Assembly: GCF_030704205.1 (NCBI RefSeq)
Contig: NZ_CP131913.1
Span: 2,604,001-2,668,000 of the forward strand
Source: Halomonas alkalicola
Lineage (GTDB): Bacteria; Pseudomonadota; Gammaproteobacteria; Pseudomonadales; Halomonadaceae
DNA length: 64,000 nt
Direction: 5' to 3'
Below are positions 47,011 through 61,435 of the stretch, one piece after another. The notes under the pieces were generated by a model. It saw only the letters and a list, made by a program, of their open reading frames with translations. It made no database searches and was not told the origin of the DNA. Each line of letters starts with the position of its first letter. Within the stretch, counting starts at the first letter, position 1. The position numbers and the translations under genes are program-made.

Positions 47011-47540
47011 ATCGTCGCCTGCTGCTGCTGCTGCCGCTGGTTGGCTTCCTGGCGCTGTCGCTGTTCCTCTACCAGGGGCTCTCGCTGAACCCCTTCCACC
47101 GGGAATCGGCGCTGATGGCCCGTGACTTCCCGGAGTTCGACCTCCCCACCCTGGAGGACCCGGAGCGCCGGGTGGATCGCTCGCTGCTGACTACCGGCGA
47201 GCTCACCCTGGTCAACGTCTGGGGCGAGTGGTGTCCGGAGTGCAAGCGCGAGATGCCGCAGCTGCTCGACCTCTCCCATCGCCACGATGTCCGCATGGTC
47301 GGCATCAGCTGGAAGGACACCCGCGAGAAGGGCCTCGGCTTCCTCGAGGAGTTCGGTAATCCTTTCGAGATCAATATCTTCGACCCGGACAACGAGCTGG
47401 GCTTCGAGCTCGGCGTGTTCGGTGCGCCGGAGTCCTTCCTGGTGGATGCCGACGGGGTGATTCGCTATCACCACGTGGGCTACATCTCGCCGGGCGAGGT
47501 GCGCGAAAAGATCCTGCCGGAGGTGGAAAGATGGCGCTGA
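47007..47540 (+). CDS. ccmG: Thiol:disulfide interchange protein CcmG (DsbE)
   Basis: 177 residues. Membrane-anchored periplasmic thioredoxin-like protein that reduces the cysteines of apocytochrome c or CcmH. N-terminal helix (about 4-22), active site WCPEC with Cys76 and Cys79, cis-proline loop at FGAPESFL. Also called DsbE or CycY. It overlaps ccmF and ccmH. Confidence 0.96.
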   Translation: MNRRLLLLLPLVGFLALSLFLYQGLSLNPFHRESALMARDFPEFDLPTLEDPERRVDRSLLTTGELTLVNVWGEWCPECKREMPQLLDLSHRHDVRMVGISWKDTREKGLGFLEEFGNPFEINIFDPDNELGFELGVFGAPESFLVDADGVIRYHHVGYISPGEVREKILPEVERWR

Positions 47541-48004
47541 TGCGAAACCTGATCACGACGCTCGCCCTGCTGCTGGTGGCCGGCCTGGCCCAGGCCGGGG
47601 CCATCGAGGTGCGCGAGTTCGACGACCCGGTGCTGGAGCAGCGCTACCGAAGCCTGACGGCCTCGCTGCGCTGCCCCACCTGCGAGAACCAGGCGATCAA
47701 CGACTCCGATGCACCGGTCTCCGGCGACATGCGTGACCGCGTCTACCTGCTGCTGCATGAAGGCATTTCCGACATCGAGATCCGCGACCACATGGTGCAG
47801 CGTTTCGGTGACTACGTGCTCTACAACCCGCGCCTGGAGGGCCGCACCTTCCTGCTTTGGGGGCTGCCAGCCGGCCTGGTGCTGCTCGCTACCCTGCTGG
47901 TGGTGCTGATCGTGCGGTCCCGCCAGAACGCCTCCGCGCAGGCGCTCTCTGCCGAGGAGCGTGCCCGCCTGCAAGCCCTGATCAACCGCGAGAGAACCGA
48001 ATGA
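47531..48004 (+). CDS. ccmH: Cytochrome c maturation protein CcmH
   Basis: 157 residues. Cleavable signal peptide (1 to about 22), periplasmic three-helix domain with the redox motif LRCPTCENQ (Cys48, Cys51), then a transmembrane helix (about 105-128). This is the short CycL-type CcmH; the TPR part found fused in E. coli CcmH is encoded separately as ccmI. The ATG at 47531 has GGAGG 7 bases upstream; 47540 is an alternative. Confidence 0.95.
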   Translation: MALMRNLITTLALLLVAGLAQAGAIEVREFDDPVLEQRYRSLTASLRCPTCENQAINDSDAPVSGDMRDRVYLLLHEGISDIEIRDHMVQRFGDYVLYNPRLEGRTFLLWGLPAGLVLLATLLVVLIVRSRQNASAQALSAEERARLQALINRERTE

Positions 48005-49251
48005 CTCTGTTATGGATTGCCTTCGCCGTCCTGCTGCTGCCGGCACTCTGGCTGCTGGTCGCGCCGCTGCGCCGGGCGCGTGCCGTGCATGACGCTCAGC
48101 GCGACCACGAGATCAACGACCGTACCGCGGAGCAGAACGTGGCGATCTTCCAGCGGCGCCTGGCGTCCCTGGAGGCGGCCCTCGAGCGTGGCGATATCGA
48201 CCAGGCCCGCTACGAGGAGGATCGCCTGGAGCTCGAGCGCGGCCTGCTCGAGGACACCGAGGGCCTCAAGCGGGCGCCGCTCAAGGCCTCCGCCTCCGGC
48301 CGCCTGGTCGTGCCGATCGTGATGGTGCTGGTGGTGGCAGCCAGCGTGCTCTGGTACCAGCGCGAAGGTGCCGAGGGCGACCTCACCCTGCTCGCGCTGC
48401 AGCAGGAGGTGCAGAACCACCCCGATGGCTCCATCGAGATGCTGATCGAGCGCCTCGAGGAGCAGGCCGTGCGCCAGCCCGGCAATCCCAACGTCTGGTC
48501 CTCGCTGTTTCCGCTCTACCGGGATATGGGCCAGGGCCGTGAGGCGATCCACGCCCTGGAGCGGCTGATCGAGCTCGAAGGGCGCCACCCCTCGCTGCTT
48601 GGCCAGCTGGCCCAGATCGAGTTCTTCGTCGCCGACCGCCAGCTGACCCCCCGGGTGCAGGCGCTGGTGGACGAGACCCTGGAGCGCGACTCCAGCCAGC
48701 CCACGGTGCTCGGGGTGCTGGGTATCGAGGCCTTCGACCGCAGCGACTACGAAGGCGCCATCGACTACTGGCGGCGCGCCATCGCGGGCATGTCGGATGC
48801 CGCCTCCGGCCAGGCGCTGCGGGAAGGCATCCGCGTCGCTCAGGAGCGGCTGGGCGTCGAGCCCGAGGCTCGGGAGCCGACCATGGGCGAGGCCCAGGGA
48901 GACGGCATCCGCGTCCGGGTCAGCCTGGATGAGGCCCTCGAGGGGCGCCTGGGCGAGCAGGCCACGGTGTTCGTGGTGGCGCGCGATATGGAGGGCGAGC
49001 TGCCCCCCCTGGCCGTGGCCCGCTTCCCGGTCAGCGAGCTGCCCACCGAGGTGGTCCTCGACGAGCGCCACGCCATGTCGCCGGAGGCGAGCCTCGCCCA
49101 GGTGCGCGAGGCGCGGCTGATGGTGCGCGTCTCGGCCAGCGGCGACGCGGCCCCCCAGGCCGGCGACCTGTTCGGCGATCGCGAGGGGGTGCCGGTGGGT
49201 GCCACCGACGGCGAGCCCGTCGAGGTGGTGGTCGACCGTGTCTTCGACTAG
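48001..49251 (+). CDS. ccmI: Cytochrome c maturation protein CcmI (CycH)
   Basis: 416 residues. Two N-terminal transmembrane helices (about 3-20 and 99-117) flank a cytoplasmic coiled loop, followed by a periplasmic TPR region (about 130-270) that binds the C-terminus of apocytochrome c, and a beta-rich C-terminal domain. It starts on the ccmH stop (ATGA overlap) and ends the ccm operon, 19 bp before smc. Confidence 0.93.
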   Translation: MTLLWIAFAVLLLPALWLLVAPLRRARAVHDAQRDHEINDRTAEQNVAIFQRRLASLEAALERGDIDQARYEEDRLELERGLLEDTEGLKRAPLKASASGRLVVPIVMVLVVAASVLWYQREGAEGDLTLLALQQEVQNHPDGSIEMLIERLEEQAVRQPGNPNVWSSLFPLYRDMGQGREAIHALERLIELEGRHPSLLGQLAQIEFFVADRQLTPRVQALVDETLERDSSQPTVLGVLGIEAFDRSDYEGAIDYWRRAIAGMSDAASGQALREGIRVAQERLGVEPEAREPTMGEAQGDGIRVRVSLDEALEGRLGEQATVFVVARDMEGELPPLAVARFPVSELPTEVVLDERHAMSPEASLAQVREARLMVRVSASGDAAPQAGDLFGDREGVPVGATDGEPVEVVVDRVFD

Positions 49252-49270
49252 CCTCGGCGGATAGTCGCCG

Positions 49271-52200
49271 ATGCGCCTCAAGTCGATCCGCCTGGTTGGC
49301 TTCAAGTCCTTCGTCGACCCGGTCACGGTGCCCTTCGATGGCAACATGACCGCCATCGTCGGGCCCAACGGCTGTGGCAAGTCCAACATCATCGACGCGG
49401 TGCGCTGGGTCATGGGGGAGTCCTCCGCCAAGACCCTGCGCGGCGAGTCGATGACCGACGTCATCTTCAACGGCTCCACCGGCCGCAAGCCGGTGGGGCA
49501 GGCCGCCATCGAGCTGCTCTTCGACAACCGTGACGGCGCCATGGGCGGCATCTACGCCCAGTATGCCGAGATCGCCGTCAAGCGGGTGGTGACCCGCGAC
49601 GCCCAGTCCTCCTACTTCTTCAACGGCCAGAAGTGTCGCCGCCGCGACATCGCCGACCTCTTCCTCGGTACCGGCCTCGGTCCGCGCTCCTACGCCATCA
49701 TCGGCCAGGGCATGATCTCGCGCCTGATCGAGGCGCGCCCCGAGGAGCTGCGTGCCACCCTGGAGGAGGCCGCCGGCATCTCCAAGTACAAGGAGCGACG
49801 CCGAGAGACCGAGAGCCGCATGCGCCGCACCCAGGAGAACCTGGATCGCCTGGAGGATATCCGCGAGGAGCTCGACAAGCAGCTCGAGCGCCTCCGGCGC
49901 CAGGCCGAGGCCGCGCGCCGCTACCAGCAGCTCAAGAACGAGGAGCACCGGGTCAAGGGCGAGCTGGCCCTGCTGCGCGCCCGGGCCCTGCGCGCCCGTC
50001 AGGGCGAGGAGGAGAGCCGGGTCGGCGAGCTCGAGACCGCGGTGGAGCGCGAGGTGCTGGGACTGCGTCAGTGCGAGACTCGCCTCGAGGAGGCCCGGGT
50101 CGACCACGACCGCCTGGCCGCCGAACTCGACGCCGAGCAGTCACGCTTCTTCGAGACCACCACCGCCATCGCCAGGCTGGAGCAGGATCTCGAGCATGCC
50201 CGCGCCCGCGATGCCCAGCTGGCCCGCGACCTGGAGGCCGCCCACCGCGACCTCCAGGAGCTGGCGCGCCTGGGCGAGGACGACGGCGAGCGGCTGGCGC
50301 GCCTTGAGGAGCGCCTGGAGACCCTCACCCCGGAGCGCGAGGCCCTGGCCGAGCAGCTCGAGGAGCTGGAGGCGGCCCTCGAGGAGGCCGAGCCCGAGGC
50401 GGAGGAGGCCGACGCCGCCTGGGAGGCCTTCAGTGAGCAGTGGCGCGAGGCGAGTCGCGAGGCCGAACGCGGCCAGGATCGCCTGCGCGAGCAGGAGTCA
50501 CGCCTGGAGCGCCTCGGCGCCGATGAACAGCGCCGCCGCCAGCAGCAGGCGGAGCTGCCCGACATCGCGGCGCTGGCCGAGCAGCGGGCCGAGCTCGCCG
50601 AGCGGCTGGCCGAGCTGGAGCTCAGGCGCGAGTCCCTGGAGGCGCGCCGCGAGAGCCTGCAGCAGGCCCGCGACGCGGCCCGGGAGGCGGCCCGCGACAG
50701 CGAGGCCGCCCGCGAGGAGCAGCGTCAGCGCCGCAGTGAACTGCAGGGGGAGCTCGCCTCCCTGGAGGCGCTGATCCAGGCCGGGCTGGCCGATCACGAC
50801 GAGGCGCTGGATGCCCACCTGGCCGGGCTGGGCCTCGCCGAGGCTCCGCGCCTCGGCGAGTGCCTCTCGGTCGATGACGGCTGGGAGGCCGCGGTGTCCT
50901 GGGTGCTGGCGCCCTGGCTGCGGGCCCGACTGGCCTCCCTGGACCCCGCCGCCCTGACGGCGCCTCCGGCGGAGCTGGGGCTGGTCGAGGCGCGCGAGAG
51001 CGAGGCGCCCGCCGGCACCCTGGCGAGCCGCGTCCGGGGCGCGGGCGCCGCCGCCCGCTGGCTGGCGACCATCCGCTGCGTCGAGAGCCGCGAGGCCGCC
51101 TGGGCCGAGCGCGAGACCCTCGCCCCCGGCGAGAGCCTGATCACCCCCGACGGCCTCTGGCTGGGCGCAGGCTGGATGCGCCATCGCGGGCTGGGCGATG
51201 GCCCCGATGCCCTGCTGGTGAGCCGTCGCCGCCAGGCCGAGGCCGAGGCCGCCTGCGCGGCCGTCGAGTCTCGCCTGGAGGAGCAGGAGCGGCGGCTGGC
51301 CGAGCAGCTGGAAAGCGCCGAGCAGGCCGAGCGGGACCTGGAGGCGTGCCGCCTCGAGGAGCGCGACCTGGATCAGCAGCGCCAGCAGCTGGCGGTGCAG
51401 CAGAGCGGGCTGGCCAGCCGCCTGGAGCACCTGGAGGGCCGCGCCGCCGAACTGGCCGAGGAGCTCGCTGGCCTCGCCGAGGCGCGCGAGGAGGCGCGGC
51501 TCGACATCGAGGAGGCGCGCGACCGCTGGCAGCAGGCCATGACGCGGCTCGAGGAGGGCGCCGAGCGCCGCGAGCGGCTCGAGCGCGAGCGGCAGGCCGC
51601 CCGGGAGCGGCTCGCCTCGCTGCGGGCCCGCCAGCGCCCCCTGGCCGAACAGCTGCAGCGCCTGGCCCTCGAGCAGGAGCGCCTGGCCGCCGAGCGCACC
51701 GGCCTCGCCGAACAGCAGGGGCGCGCCGCCGAGGCACGCGAACGCCTGCAGGGGCGCCGCGAGGAGCTCGAGGAGGAGCGCGAGCTGCTGCGCGAGCCGG
51801 AGGAGGAGCGCCGCGAACGCCTCGACGAGCTGCTCGACCGCCGCGAGCGCGAGGAGCGCGCCCTCAACGCGGTGCGTGCCCGCTCCGCCGAGCTGGTGGA
51901 GCGCCTGCGCGAGGACGAGCAGGCGCGCCAGGGCCATGAGCGCCGCCTGGAGGGCATTCGCGAACGCCTCCAGGAGGCGCGCATGCAGGTTCAGGCCCTG
52001 CACCTCAAGGCCGAGACCCAGGACGAGCAGCTGCGCGAACTGGGCCTCGAGGAGCGCGAGCTGGCCGAGGGGCTCGACCCCAACGCCACCGAGTCCGCCT
52101 GGCAGACTCGCCTGGAGGAGCTCGGCGAGCGCATCCGCCGCCTCGGCGCCATCAACCTCGCGGCCATCGAGGAGTATGACCAGCAGGCCGAGCGCCGCGA

Positions 52201-52756
52201 CTACCTGGAGGCCCAGCATGCCGAGCTCAGCGAGGCGCTGGAGACCCTCGACCGGGCGATCCGGCGCATCGACCAGGAAACCCGGGCCCGTTTCCGCGAC
52301 ACCTTCGAGCGGGTCAACGCCGGCCTGCAGTCGCTTTTCCCCCGGGTCTTCGGCGGCGGAACCGCATGGTTGACCCTGACCGGGGAGGATTTGCTGGAGA
52401 CCGGGGTCGCCATCATGGCGCGCCCGCCCGGCAAGAAGAACAGCACCATTCACCTGCTCTCCGGTGGCGAAAAGGCGCTGACCGCCCTGTCGCTGGTCTT
52501 CGCCATCTTCCAGCTCAACCCGGCCCCCTTCTGCATGCTGGACGAAGTGGATGCGCCGCTGGATGATGCCAACGTGGGTCGCTATGCGAAGCTGGTGAAG
52601 GAGATGTCGGAGAGCGTCCAGTTCATCTATATCACCCACAACAAGATCGCCATGGAAGCCGGCGATCGACTGATGGGGGTCACCATGCAGGAACCGGGGG
52701 TGTCGCGGCTGGTATCGGTGGATGTCGAGGAAGCCGCCGCCCTCGCCGAAGCCTGA
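49271..52756 (+). CDS. smc: Chromosome segregation protein SMC
   Basis: 1161-residue condensin-type ATPase. N-terminal head with Walker A GPNGCGKSN (32-40), then a very long coiled coil extremely rich in Glu, Arg, Ala and Leu, a hinge (about 505-640) and a return coiled coil. The C-terminal head has signature LSGGEKAL and Walker B FCMLDEVDAPLDD (about 1089). It is the bacterial SMC type and not MukB; ScpA/B are not in this window. Followed by zipA and ligA, a conserved trio. Confidence 0.96.
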   Translation: MRLKSIRLVGFKSFVDPVTVPFDGNMTAIVGPNGCGKSNIIDAVRWVMGESSAKTLRGESMTDVIFNGSTGRKPVGQAAIELLFDNRDGAMGGIYAQYAEIAVKRVVTRDAQSSYFFNGQKCRRRDIADLFLGTGLGPRSYAIIGQGMISRLIEARPEELRATLEEAAGISKYKERRRETESRMRRTQENLDRLEDIREELDKQLERLRRQAEAARRYQQLKNEEHRVKGELALLRARALRARQGEEESRVGELETAVEREVLGLRQCETRLEEARVDHDRLAAELDAEQSRFFETTTAIARLEQDLEHARARDAQLARDLEAAHRDLQELARLGEDDGERLARLEERLETLTPEREALAEQLEELEAALEEAEPEAEEADAAWEAFSEQWREASREAERGQDRLREQESRLERLGADEQRRRQQQAELPDIAALAEQRAELAERLAELELRRESLEARRESLQQARDAAREAARDSEAAREEQRQRRSELQGELASLEALIQAGLADHDEALDAHLAGLGLAEAPRLGECLSVDDGWEAAVSWVLAPWLRARLASLDPAALTAPPAELGLVEARESEAPAGTLASRVRGAGAAARWLATIRCVESREAAWAERETLAPGESLITPDGLWLGAGWMRHRGLGDGPDALLVSRRRQAEAEAACAAVESRLEEQERRLAEQLESAEQAERDLEACRLEERDLDQQRQQLAVQQSGLASRLEHLEGRAAELAEELAGLAEAREEARLDIEEARDRWQQAMTRLEEGAERRERLERERQAARERLASLRARQRPLAEQLQRLALEQERLAAERTGLAEQQGRAAEARERLQGRREELEEERELLREPEEERRERLDELLDRREREERALNAVRARSAELVERLREDEQARQGHERRLEGIRERLQEARMQVQALHLKAETQDEQLRELGLEERELAEGLDPNATESAWQTRLEELGERIRRLGAINLAAIEEYDQQAERRDYLEAQHAELSEALETLDRAIRRIDQETRARFRDTFERVNAGLQSLFPRVFGGGTAWLTLTGEDLLETGVAIMARPPGKKNSTIHLLSGGEKALTALSLVFAIFQLNPAPFCMLDEVDAPLDDANVGRYAKLVKEMSESVQFIYITHNKIAMEAGDRLMGVTMQEPGVSRLVSVDVEEAAALAEA

Positions 52757-52982
52757 CGGGCTTGATGCCGAGGAATAAAAGGGGTAACAAGGAGAGTGGT
52801 CATGCTGCATTGCATGGATGCTAGGGGATCATCGAAGGGCGATTGCGCGGGGCATCGTCGACTCAGGGCAGGAAATCCCGGAGGGTTGACAAATAAAAAA
52901 AGTGGCCCCTTTTTTGGCGATCGCGCTATGCTATGGACGGACAACCATCAGGCATGGCGCCTAAGCGAAAGGCTGACGACCC

Positions 52983-57221
<4,239 letters not shown>

Positions 57222-57256
57222 GGCCCCCTCCACGAGCCGTTCCTGACGCCTCTCGC

Positions 57257-59275
57257 TTACTTGCCCTGGATGATGTCGCGAATCAGCCGCCGGCCGGGAT
57301 GCAGGTGGTCGGCGAGCGGCTGCTCCAGGGGCAGCGGCTCGTCGCAGATCCGCGAGGCGATGAGCTCCGCGCAGAGCGGGGCGCTGGCGAGCCCTCGCGA
57401 GCCGTGGGCGCTGCTGATCCAGAGTCCGGCATGGTGGCGCCCGGAGACGTCCGGGACGCGAGTGGCGTCCTTGGCCAGCACGGCGTAGTCCTCCCGCCAC
57501 GCCTCGGCGTCGGGCACCGGGCCGGCGTAGGGTGACTTGTCTGGGCTCGCCGCCCGCACGCCCACCCGGCCGGTGAGGCGCTCGGGCGCGAGGTCGGCGC
57601 CGGCGGCGCGCAGGACCGCCACGAAATCGGGCAGGCCGCGGGCGAGCTCGGCCAGGTTGGCCGCGTGGTCGGCCTCGCGCTCGGTGGGGTCGGTCTCACC
57701 GGGGCCGAAGGTGGCGCCGAAATTGAGCACCCCGTCCGCCGCGGGCGGCACATAGCCGCCGGCGCACACCACCCGCTCCAGGGCGGGGGCGCCCTCGGGC
57801 AGGGCGAGCTGGCTGACCTGTCCGCGTACCGGCTGCAGCGGCAGGCCGGCGGTCTGGGCGAAGGCGGCGGCCTCGCTGGCCCCGGCGACCACCACCTGGT
57901 CGGCCGCGAGGCGCTCGCCGTCGGCCAGGGTCAGCGCCCAGCCGTCGTCCTCCGCCTGCAGGGCCCTGACCTCGCCCTGGCGGAAGCGCACGCCCGGGCT
58001 TGCCGCGAGGCGAACGCAGAGCTCCAGGGGGCGGACCCAGGCGGCATTCGGGTAGTCCAGCGCGGGGGCGGTGACCCTGACGCCGGCGACGGCGCTGGCC
58101 GCCTCGGCGTCGAGGCCGCGCACCACGCTCTCCGGCAGGGGGTGTCCCGCCAGGAAGCGCGCCTGGCGTGCCTGCTCCTTCTCGCTCAGCGCCAGCTGCA
58201 GCACGCCGCTGGGGCGCCACAGGCGCTGGTCCGGGTCGAGCCACGCCAGCCAGCGCCGGCTGTGGAGCAGCCCGGCCAGGTAGACCCGGCTCTGGAGGTT
58301 GGTCTCCACGGCCAGCTTGACGTAGAGCGCCCCCTGCAGGTGGGTCTCGCCCAGGGTCGCCCGGTCGAAGCGGTCGATGAGGGTGACCTCGATGCCGCGC
58401 CGCGACAGGGCGGCGGCCACGCTGGCGCCGGCGATGCCGGCGCCGATCACCGCCACATGACGCGGCGGCCGAGCCGCAGGCGGCGTGAACCAGGGGGCGC
58501 GGGTGCGGCGGGGATCCTCGGGGGGGCTTGTGATATCGCCGGCCAGCATCTCGCGCTTGCGCCCGAACCCCGGCACCTTGCGCCAGGCGAAGCCCGCCGC
58601 CGCCAGGCCACGCTTGACCACCCCGGCGCAGGTGAAGGTGGCGAAGGTGGTGCCGGGGCGCGAGCGGGCGGCCATGGCCGCGAACAGCTCGGGCTGCCAC
58701 ATCTGGGGGTTCTTCGCGGGCGCGAAGCCGTCCAGGAACCAGGCGTCGACCCGGCCATCGAGCAGGGCGAGGCGCTCGGCGGCGTCGCCGAAGTGCAGGT
58801 CCAGGGTGACCCGCGGGTCGAGCCACAGCCGGTGGACGCCCGCCACCGGCTCGGGCCACTGGGCCAGCAGCGCCTCGGCGCGGTGGGCCAGGTCGGCCCA
58901 GCTGGCCCACCGCGCCGAGGCCAGGTCCTCGCGGGAGAGCGGAAACTTCTCGGTGGAGACCAGGTGCAGCCGCGCCTGCGCCGGGGCATGGGCGTCGAAG
59001 CAGGCCCAGGCGACCAGCATGTTGAGCCCGGTGCCGAAGCCGGTCTCGCCGATCACGAAGGGCCGGCGCGCCTGCCAGTCGGCGAAGCGCTGCGGCAGCC
59101 GGTTGCCGCCGAGGAAGACATGCTCGGTCTCGGCGCGGCCGTCGTGGCGCGAGAAGTAGACGTCGTCGAAGGCGGCGGAGCGGGGGGCCTCCTCGCCGGT
59201 GTCATCGCGCTGCCAGTCGAGGCGAGCGGTCTCCAGGGCGGCGAGCGGGGGCAGGCCATCGGGGGCGGCGGTCAC
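57257..59275 (-). CDS. mnmC: Bifunctional tRNA mnm5s2U biosynthesis protein MnmC
   Basis: Last two steps of 5-methylaminomethyl-2-thiouridine synthesis at wobble U34. 672 residues. The N-terminal SAM-dependent methyltransferase domain (MnmC2, 1 to about 250; GETGFGTGLNML) is followed by an FAD-dependent oxidase domain (MnmC1, about 270-660; VIGAGIAGASVA). Start is a GTG at 59273-59275 with GGAG 5 bases ahead; no in-frame ATG fits the conserved N-terminus. Convergent with yheU. Confidence 0.94.
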   Translation of the reverse strand: MTAAPDGLPPLAALETARLDWQRDDTGEEAPRSAAFDDVYFSRHDGRAETEHVFLGGNRLPQRFADWQARRPFVIGETGFGTGLNMLVAWACFDAHAPAQARLHLVSTEKFPLSREDLASARWASWADLAHRAEALLAQWPEPVAGVHRLWLDPRVTLDLHFGDAAERLALLDGRVDAWFLDGFAPAKNPQMWQPELFAAMAARSRPGTTFATFTCAGVVKRGLAAAGFAWRKVPGFGRKREMLAGDITSPPEDPRRTRAPWFTPPAARPPRHVAVIGAGIAGASVAAALSRRGIEVTLIDRFDRATLGETHLQGALYVKLAVETNLQSRVYLAGLLHSRRWLAWLDPDQRLWRPSGVLQLALSEKEQARQARFLAGHPLPESVVRGLDAEAASAVAGVRVTAPALDYPNAAWVRPLELCVRLAASPGVRFRQGEVRALQAEDDGWALTLADGERLAADQVVVAGASEAAAFAQTAGLPLQPVRGQVSQLALPEGAPALERVVCAGGYVPPAADGVLNFGATFGPGETDPTEREADHAANLAELARGLPDFVAVLRAAGADLAPERLTGRVGVRAASPDKSPYAGPVPDAEAWREDYAVLAKDATRVPDVSGRHHAGLWISSAHGSRGLASAPLCAELIASRICDEPLPLEQPLADHLHPGRRLIRDIIQGK

Positions 59276-59390
59276 GGGAGCTCCATGGCGGGGGTGGTCT
59301 CAGGCGAGAGGGCTGGTCACTATCTGATCAATGGCGCCGCGGCGGCGCCCCATGCCGGCTGGGGAAAAGCGTCCGCGGCGTTTCAACAGT

Positions 59391-59428
59391 CTTATCCACA
59401 GCCTCTGTGCAAAACTCGGCTGTGGACA
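59391..59428. promoter_or_regulatory. Inverted pair of DnaA-box-like sites
   Basis: TTATCCACA (59391-59399, exact consensus DnaA box) and, in opposite orientation, TGTGGACAA (59420-59428, one mismatch), 20 bp apart in the gap between the YciI-like gene and mnmC, both on the minus strand. Confidence 0.5.
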
Positions 59429-59450
59429 AGGTGCCGTGAAGGGCAGGGGG

Positions 59451-59750
59451 TCAGGGCATCACCTTCTTGAACGGCTTCACCGTGACCCTGGCGTAGACCC
59501 CGGCGATCATGTAGGGGTCGGCGTCGGCCCAGGCCTGGGCCTCCTTGAGGCTCTCGAACTCGGCGACCACCAGGCTGCCGGTGAAGCCCGCCTCGCCCGG
59601 GTCCTCGCTGTCGATGGCCGGGTGGGGGCCGACCAGCACCAGACGGCCCTCGTCACGCAGGAGCTCGAGGCGCGCCAGGTGATCCGGGCGGGCGGCCAGG
59701 CGCCGTTCCAGGCTGTTGTTCACGTCTTCACTGATGATGGCATAGAGCAT
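59451..59750 (-). CDS. YciI family protein
   Basis: 99 residues, ferredoxin-like alpha/beta fold of the YciI/DGPF-related family. [10 protein letters not shown] with a strand at the N-terminus, [22 protein letters not shown] (active-site-like His) and the Asp-Pro pair [11 protein letters not shown] are typical. Function uncertain. The ATG at 59750 is the family start; the longer open frame up to 60410 is antisense to rnm. Divergent from rnm; yciI, yciV(rnm) and yciO also cluster in E. coli. Confidence 0.9.
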   Translation of the reverse strand: MLYAIISEDVNNSLERRLAARPDHLARLELLRDEGRLVLVGPHPAIDSEDPGEAGFTGSLVVAEFESLKEAQAWADADPYMIAGVYARVTVKPFKKVMP

Positions 59751-59865
59751 GGCAGTGGTTTCCTCGGGTTGGACGGCTGGCGCTGCAGGATGCGCCTGCG
59801 ATTGACCGCGCAGGGCCTGGCGCGCACCATGGAAAGCCATTCTGACAAAGTCCCCAGCCGGCGTC

Positions 59866-60768
59866 ATGCCAATGTCCCCACTTCCCGCCCGTTTCGAGGG
59901 CGACCCCGAACCGCTCGCCATCGACCTGCACATGCACTCCACCGCCTCGGATGGCGCTCTCTCGCCCGAGGCGCTGCTGGCGCTGTGCAAGGCGCGGGGG
60001 CTGACCCACGTCGCGCTGACCGACCACGACACCCTGGCCGGGGTGCCAGAGGCCGCGGCGGCGGCGGCGCGGGAGGGGCTCACCCTGATCCCCGGCACCG
60101 AGCTCTCCACCCAATGGCGCGGCCACAATATCCACGTGGTGGGGCTGCTGCCGCAGGGCGTGCGCGGCCCCCTGGCCGAGGGGCTGGCGGCCCAGGCCGA
60201 GGCGCGCGAGCGGCGGGCGCTCAAGATCGCCGAGCGTCTGGAGAAGCTAGGCCTCGAGAATGCCCTGGCCCGGGCCCGGGAGCAGGCCGGCAGCGAGCGC
60301 CCCCTGGGCAGGCCCGACTTCGCCCGGGCGCTGGTGGCGGCGGGCCTGGTGCCCGACGTCGCCACCGCCTTCAAGAAGCACCTGGGCGATGGCAAGGCCG
60401 GGGACGTCAAGTCTCACTGGCCGGGGCTCAGCGAGGCGGTGGCCTGGATCGTCGCCGCGGGCGGCGTAGCGGTGCTGGCCCATCCGCTGCGCCACGGCCT
60501 GACTCGGCGCAAGCGCGGCCTGTTGCTGGATGCCTTCCGCGAGGCGGGCGGGCAGGCCGCCGAGCTGGTCAGCGGCTTCCAGAACCCCGATGCCACCCGC
60601 GACCTGGCCCGCCAGCTCCAGGAGCGCGAGCTCTACGCCTCGCTGGGCAGCGACTTCCACTTTCCCGGCGGCCACCTGGCGCCGGGCAGCATGAGCCCGG
60701 TGCCGCGCACGGCCACGCCGCCGGTGTGGACCCACCCCAGGCTCGTCGCCTGCGTCGGCGCGCTATAG
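59866..60768 (+). CDS. rnm: PHP-domain 5'-3' exoribonuclease RNase AM (YciV/TrpH)
   Basis: 300-residue PHP domain protein. Metal-binding motifs [12 protein letters not shown] (His, His, Asp), [21 protein letters not shown] and GSDFHFPG are all present. E. coli RNase AM removes the 5' ends of small RNAs and oligoribonucleotides. Several ATGs are available near the start; 59866 gives the usual length. yciO follows 42 bp later. Confidence 0.9.
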   Translation: MPMSPLPARFEGDPEPLAIDLHMHSTASDGALSPEALLALCKARGLTHVALTDHDTLAGVPEAAAAAAREGLTLIPGTELSTQWRGHNIHVVGLLPQGVRGPLAEGLAAQAEARERRALKIAERLEKLGLENALARAREQAGSERPLGRPDFARALVAAGLVPDVATAFKKHLGDGKAGDVKSHWPGLSEAVAWIVAAGGVAVLAHPLRHGLTRRKRGLLLDAFREAGGQAAELVSGFQNPDATRDLARQLQERELYASLGSDFHFPGGHLAPGSMSPVPRTATPPVWTHPRLVACVGAL

Positions 60769-60810
60769 TCACACCATCATCCGCATGGCCTTTGCACAGG
60801 GAGCGACACC

Positions 60811-61434
60811 ATGAGCCAGTTCTTCCAGCTTCACCCCGACAACCCCCAGAAGCGCCTGATCGACCAGGCCATCCAGATCATCCGCGCCGGCGGGGTGGTG
60901 GCCTACCCCACCGACTCGGGCTACGCCCTGGGCTGCCACCTCGGCGACAAGAAGGCCGTCGAGAAGATCAAGCGGCTGCGCTCCCTGGATGACAAGCACA
61001 ACTTCACCCTGGTCTGCTCCGATCTCTCGGAGATCGGCACCTACGCCAAGGTGGACAACGCCGTCTTCCGGCTGCTCAAGGCCCACACGCCGGGGGCCTA
61101 TACCTTCATCCTGCATGCCACCACCGAGGTGCCGCGACTGCTGCTGCACCCCAAGCGGCGCTCCATCGGGGTGCGGGTGCCGGACCACGCCATCACCCAT
61201 GCCCTGCTCGAGGCGCTGGGCGAGCCGCTGATGAGCGTGACGCTGATCCCGCCGGGCGATGAGCTGCCGATGACCGATGCCGAGGAGATCCGCGACCGCT
61301 TCGGCGCCCAGCTCGACCTGATCATCGACGGTGGCGCCTGCCACCTGGAGCCCACCAGCGTGGTGGACCTGCGCGACCTGCCGCCGACGATCCTGCGCGA
61401 GGGGCGCGGCGACGTCGCCCCCTTCCGCGAGTAA
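60811..61434 (+). CDS. yciO: Sua5/YciO/YrdC family protein YciO
   Basis: 207 residues of the double-stranded RNA-binding YrdC-like fold, with VVAYPTDSGYALGCHL (residues about 29-44), KRRSIGVRVPDH and SVTLIPPGDELP. It belongs to the YciO branch rather than TsaC, so a true threonylcarbamoyl-AMP synthase role is uncertain. It follows rnm, as in E. coli. The AGGGAG ahead of the ATG is well placed. Confidence 0.92.
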   Translation: MSQFFQLHPDNPQKRLIDQAIQIIRAGGVVAYPTDSGYALGCHLGDKKAVEKIKRLRSLDDKHNFTLVCSDLSEIGTYAKVDNAVFRLLKAHTPGAYTFILHATTEVPRLLLHPKRRSIGVRVPDHAITHALLEALGEPLMSVTLIPPGDELPMTDAEEIRDRFGAQLDLIIDGGACHLEPTSVVDLRDLPPTILREGRGDVAPFRE

Positions 61435-61435
61435 T

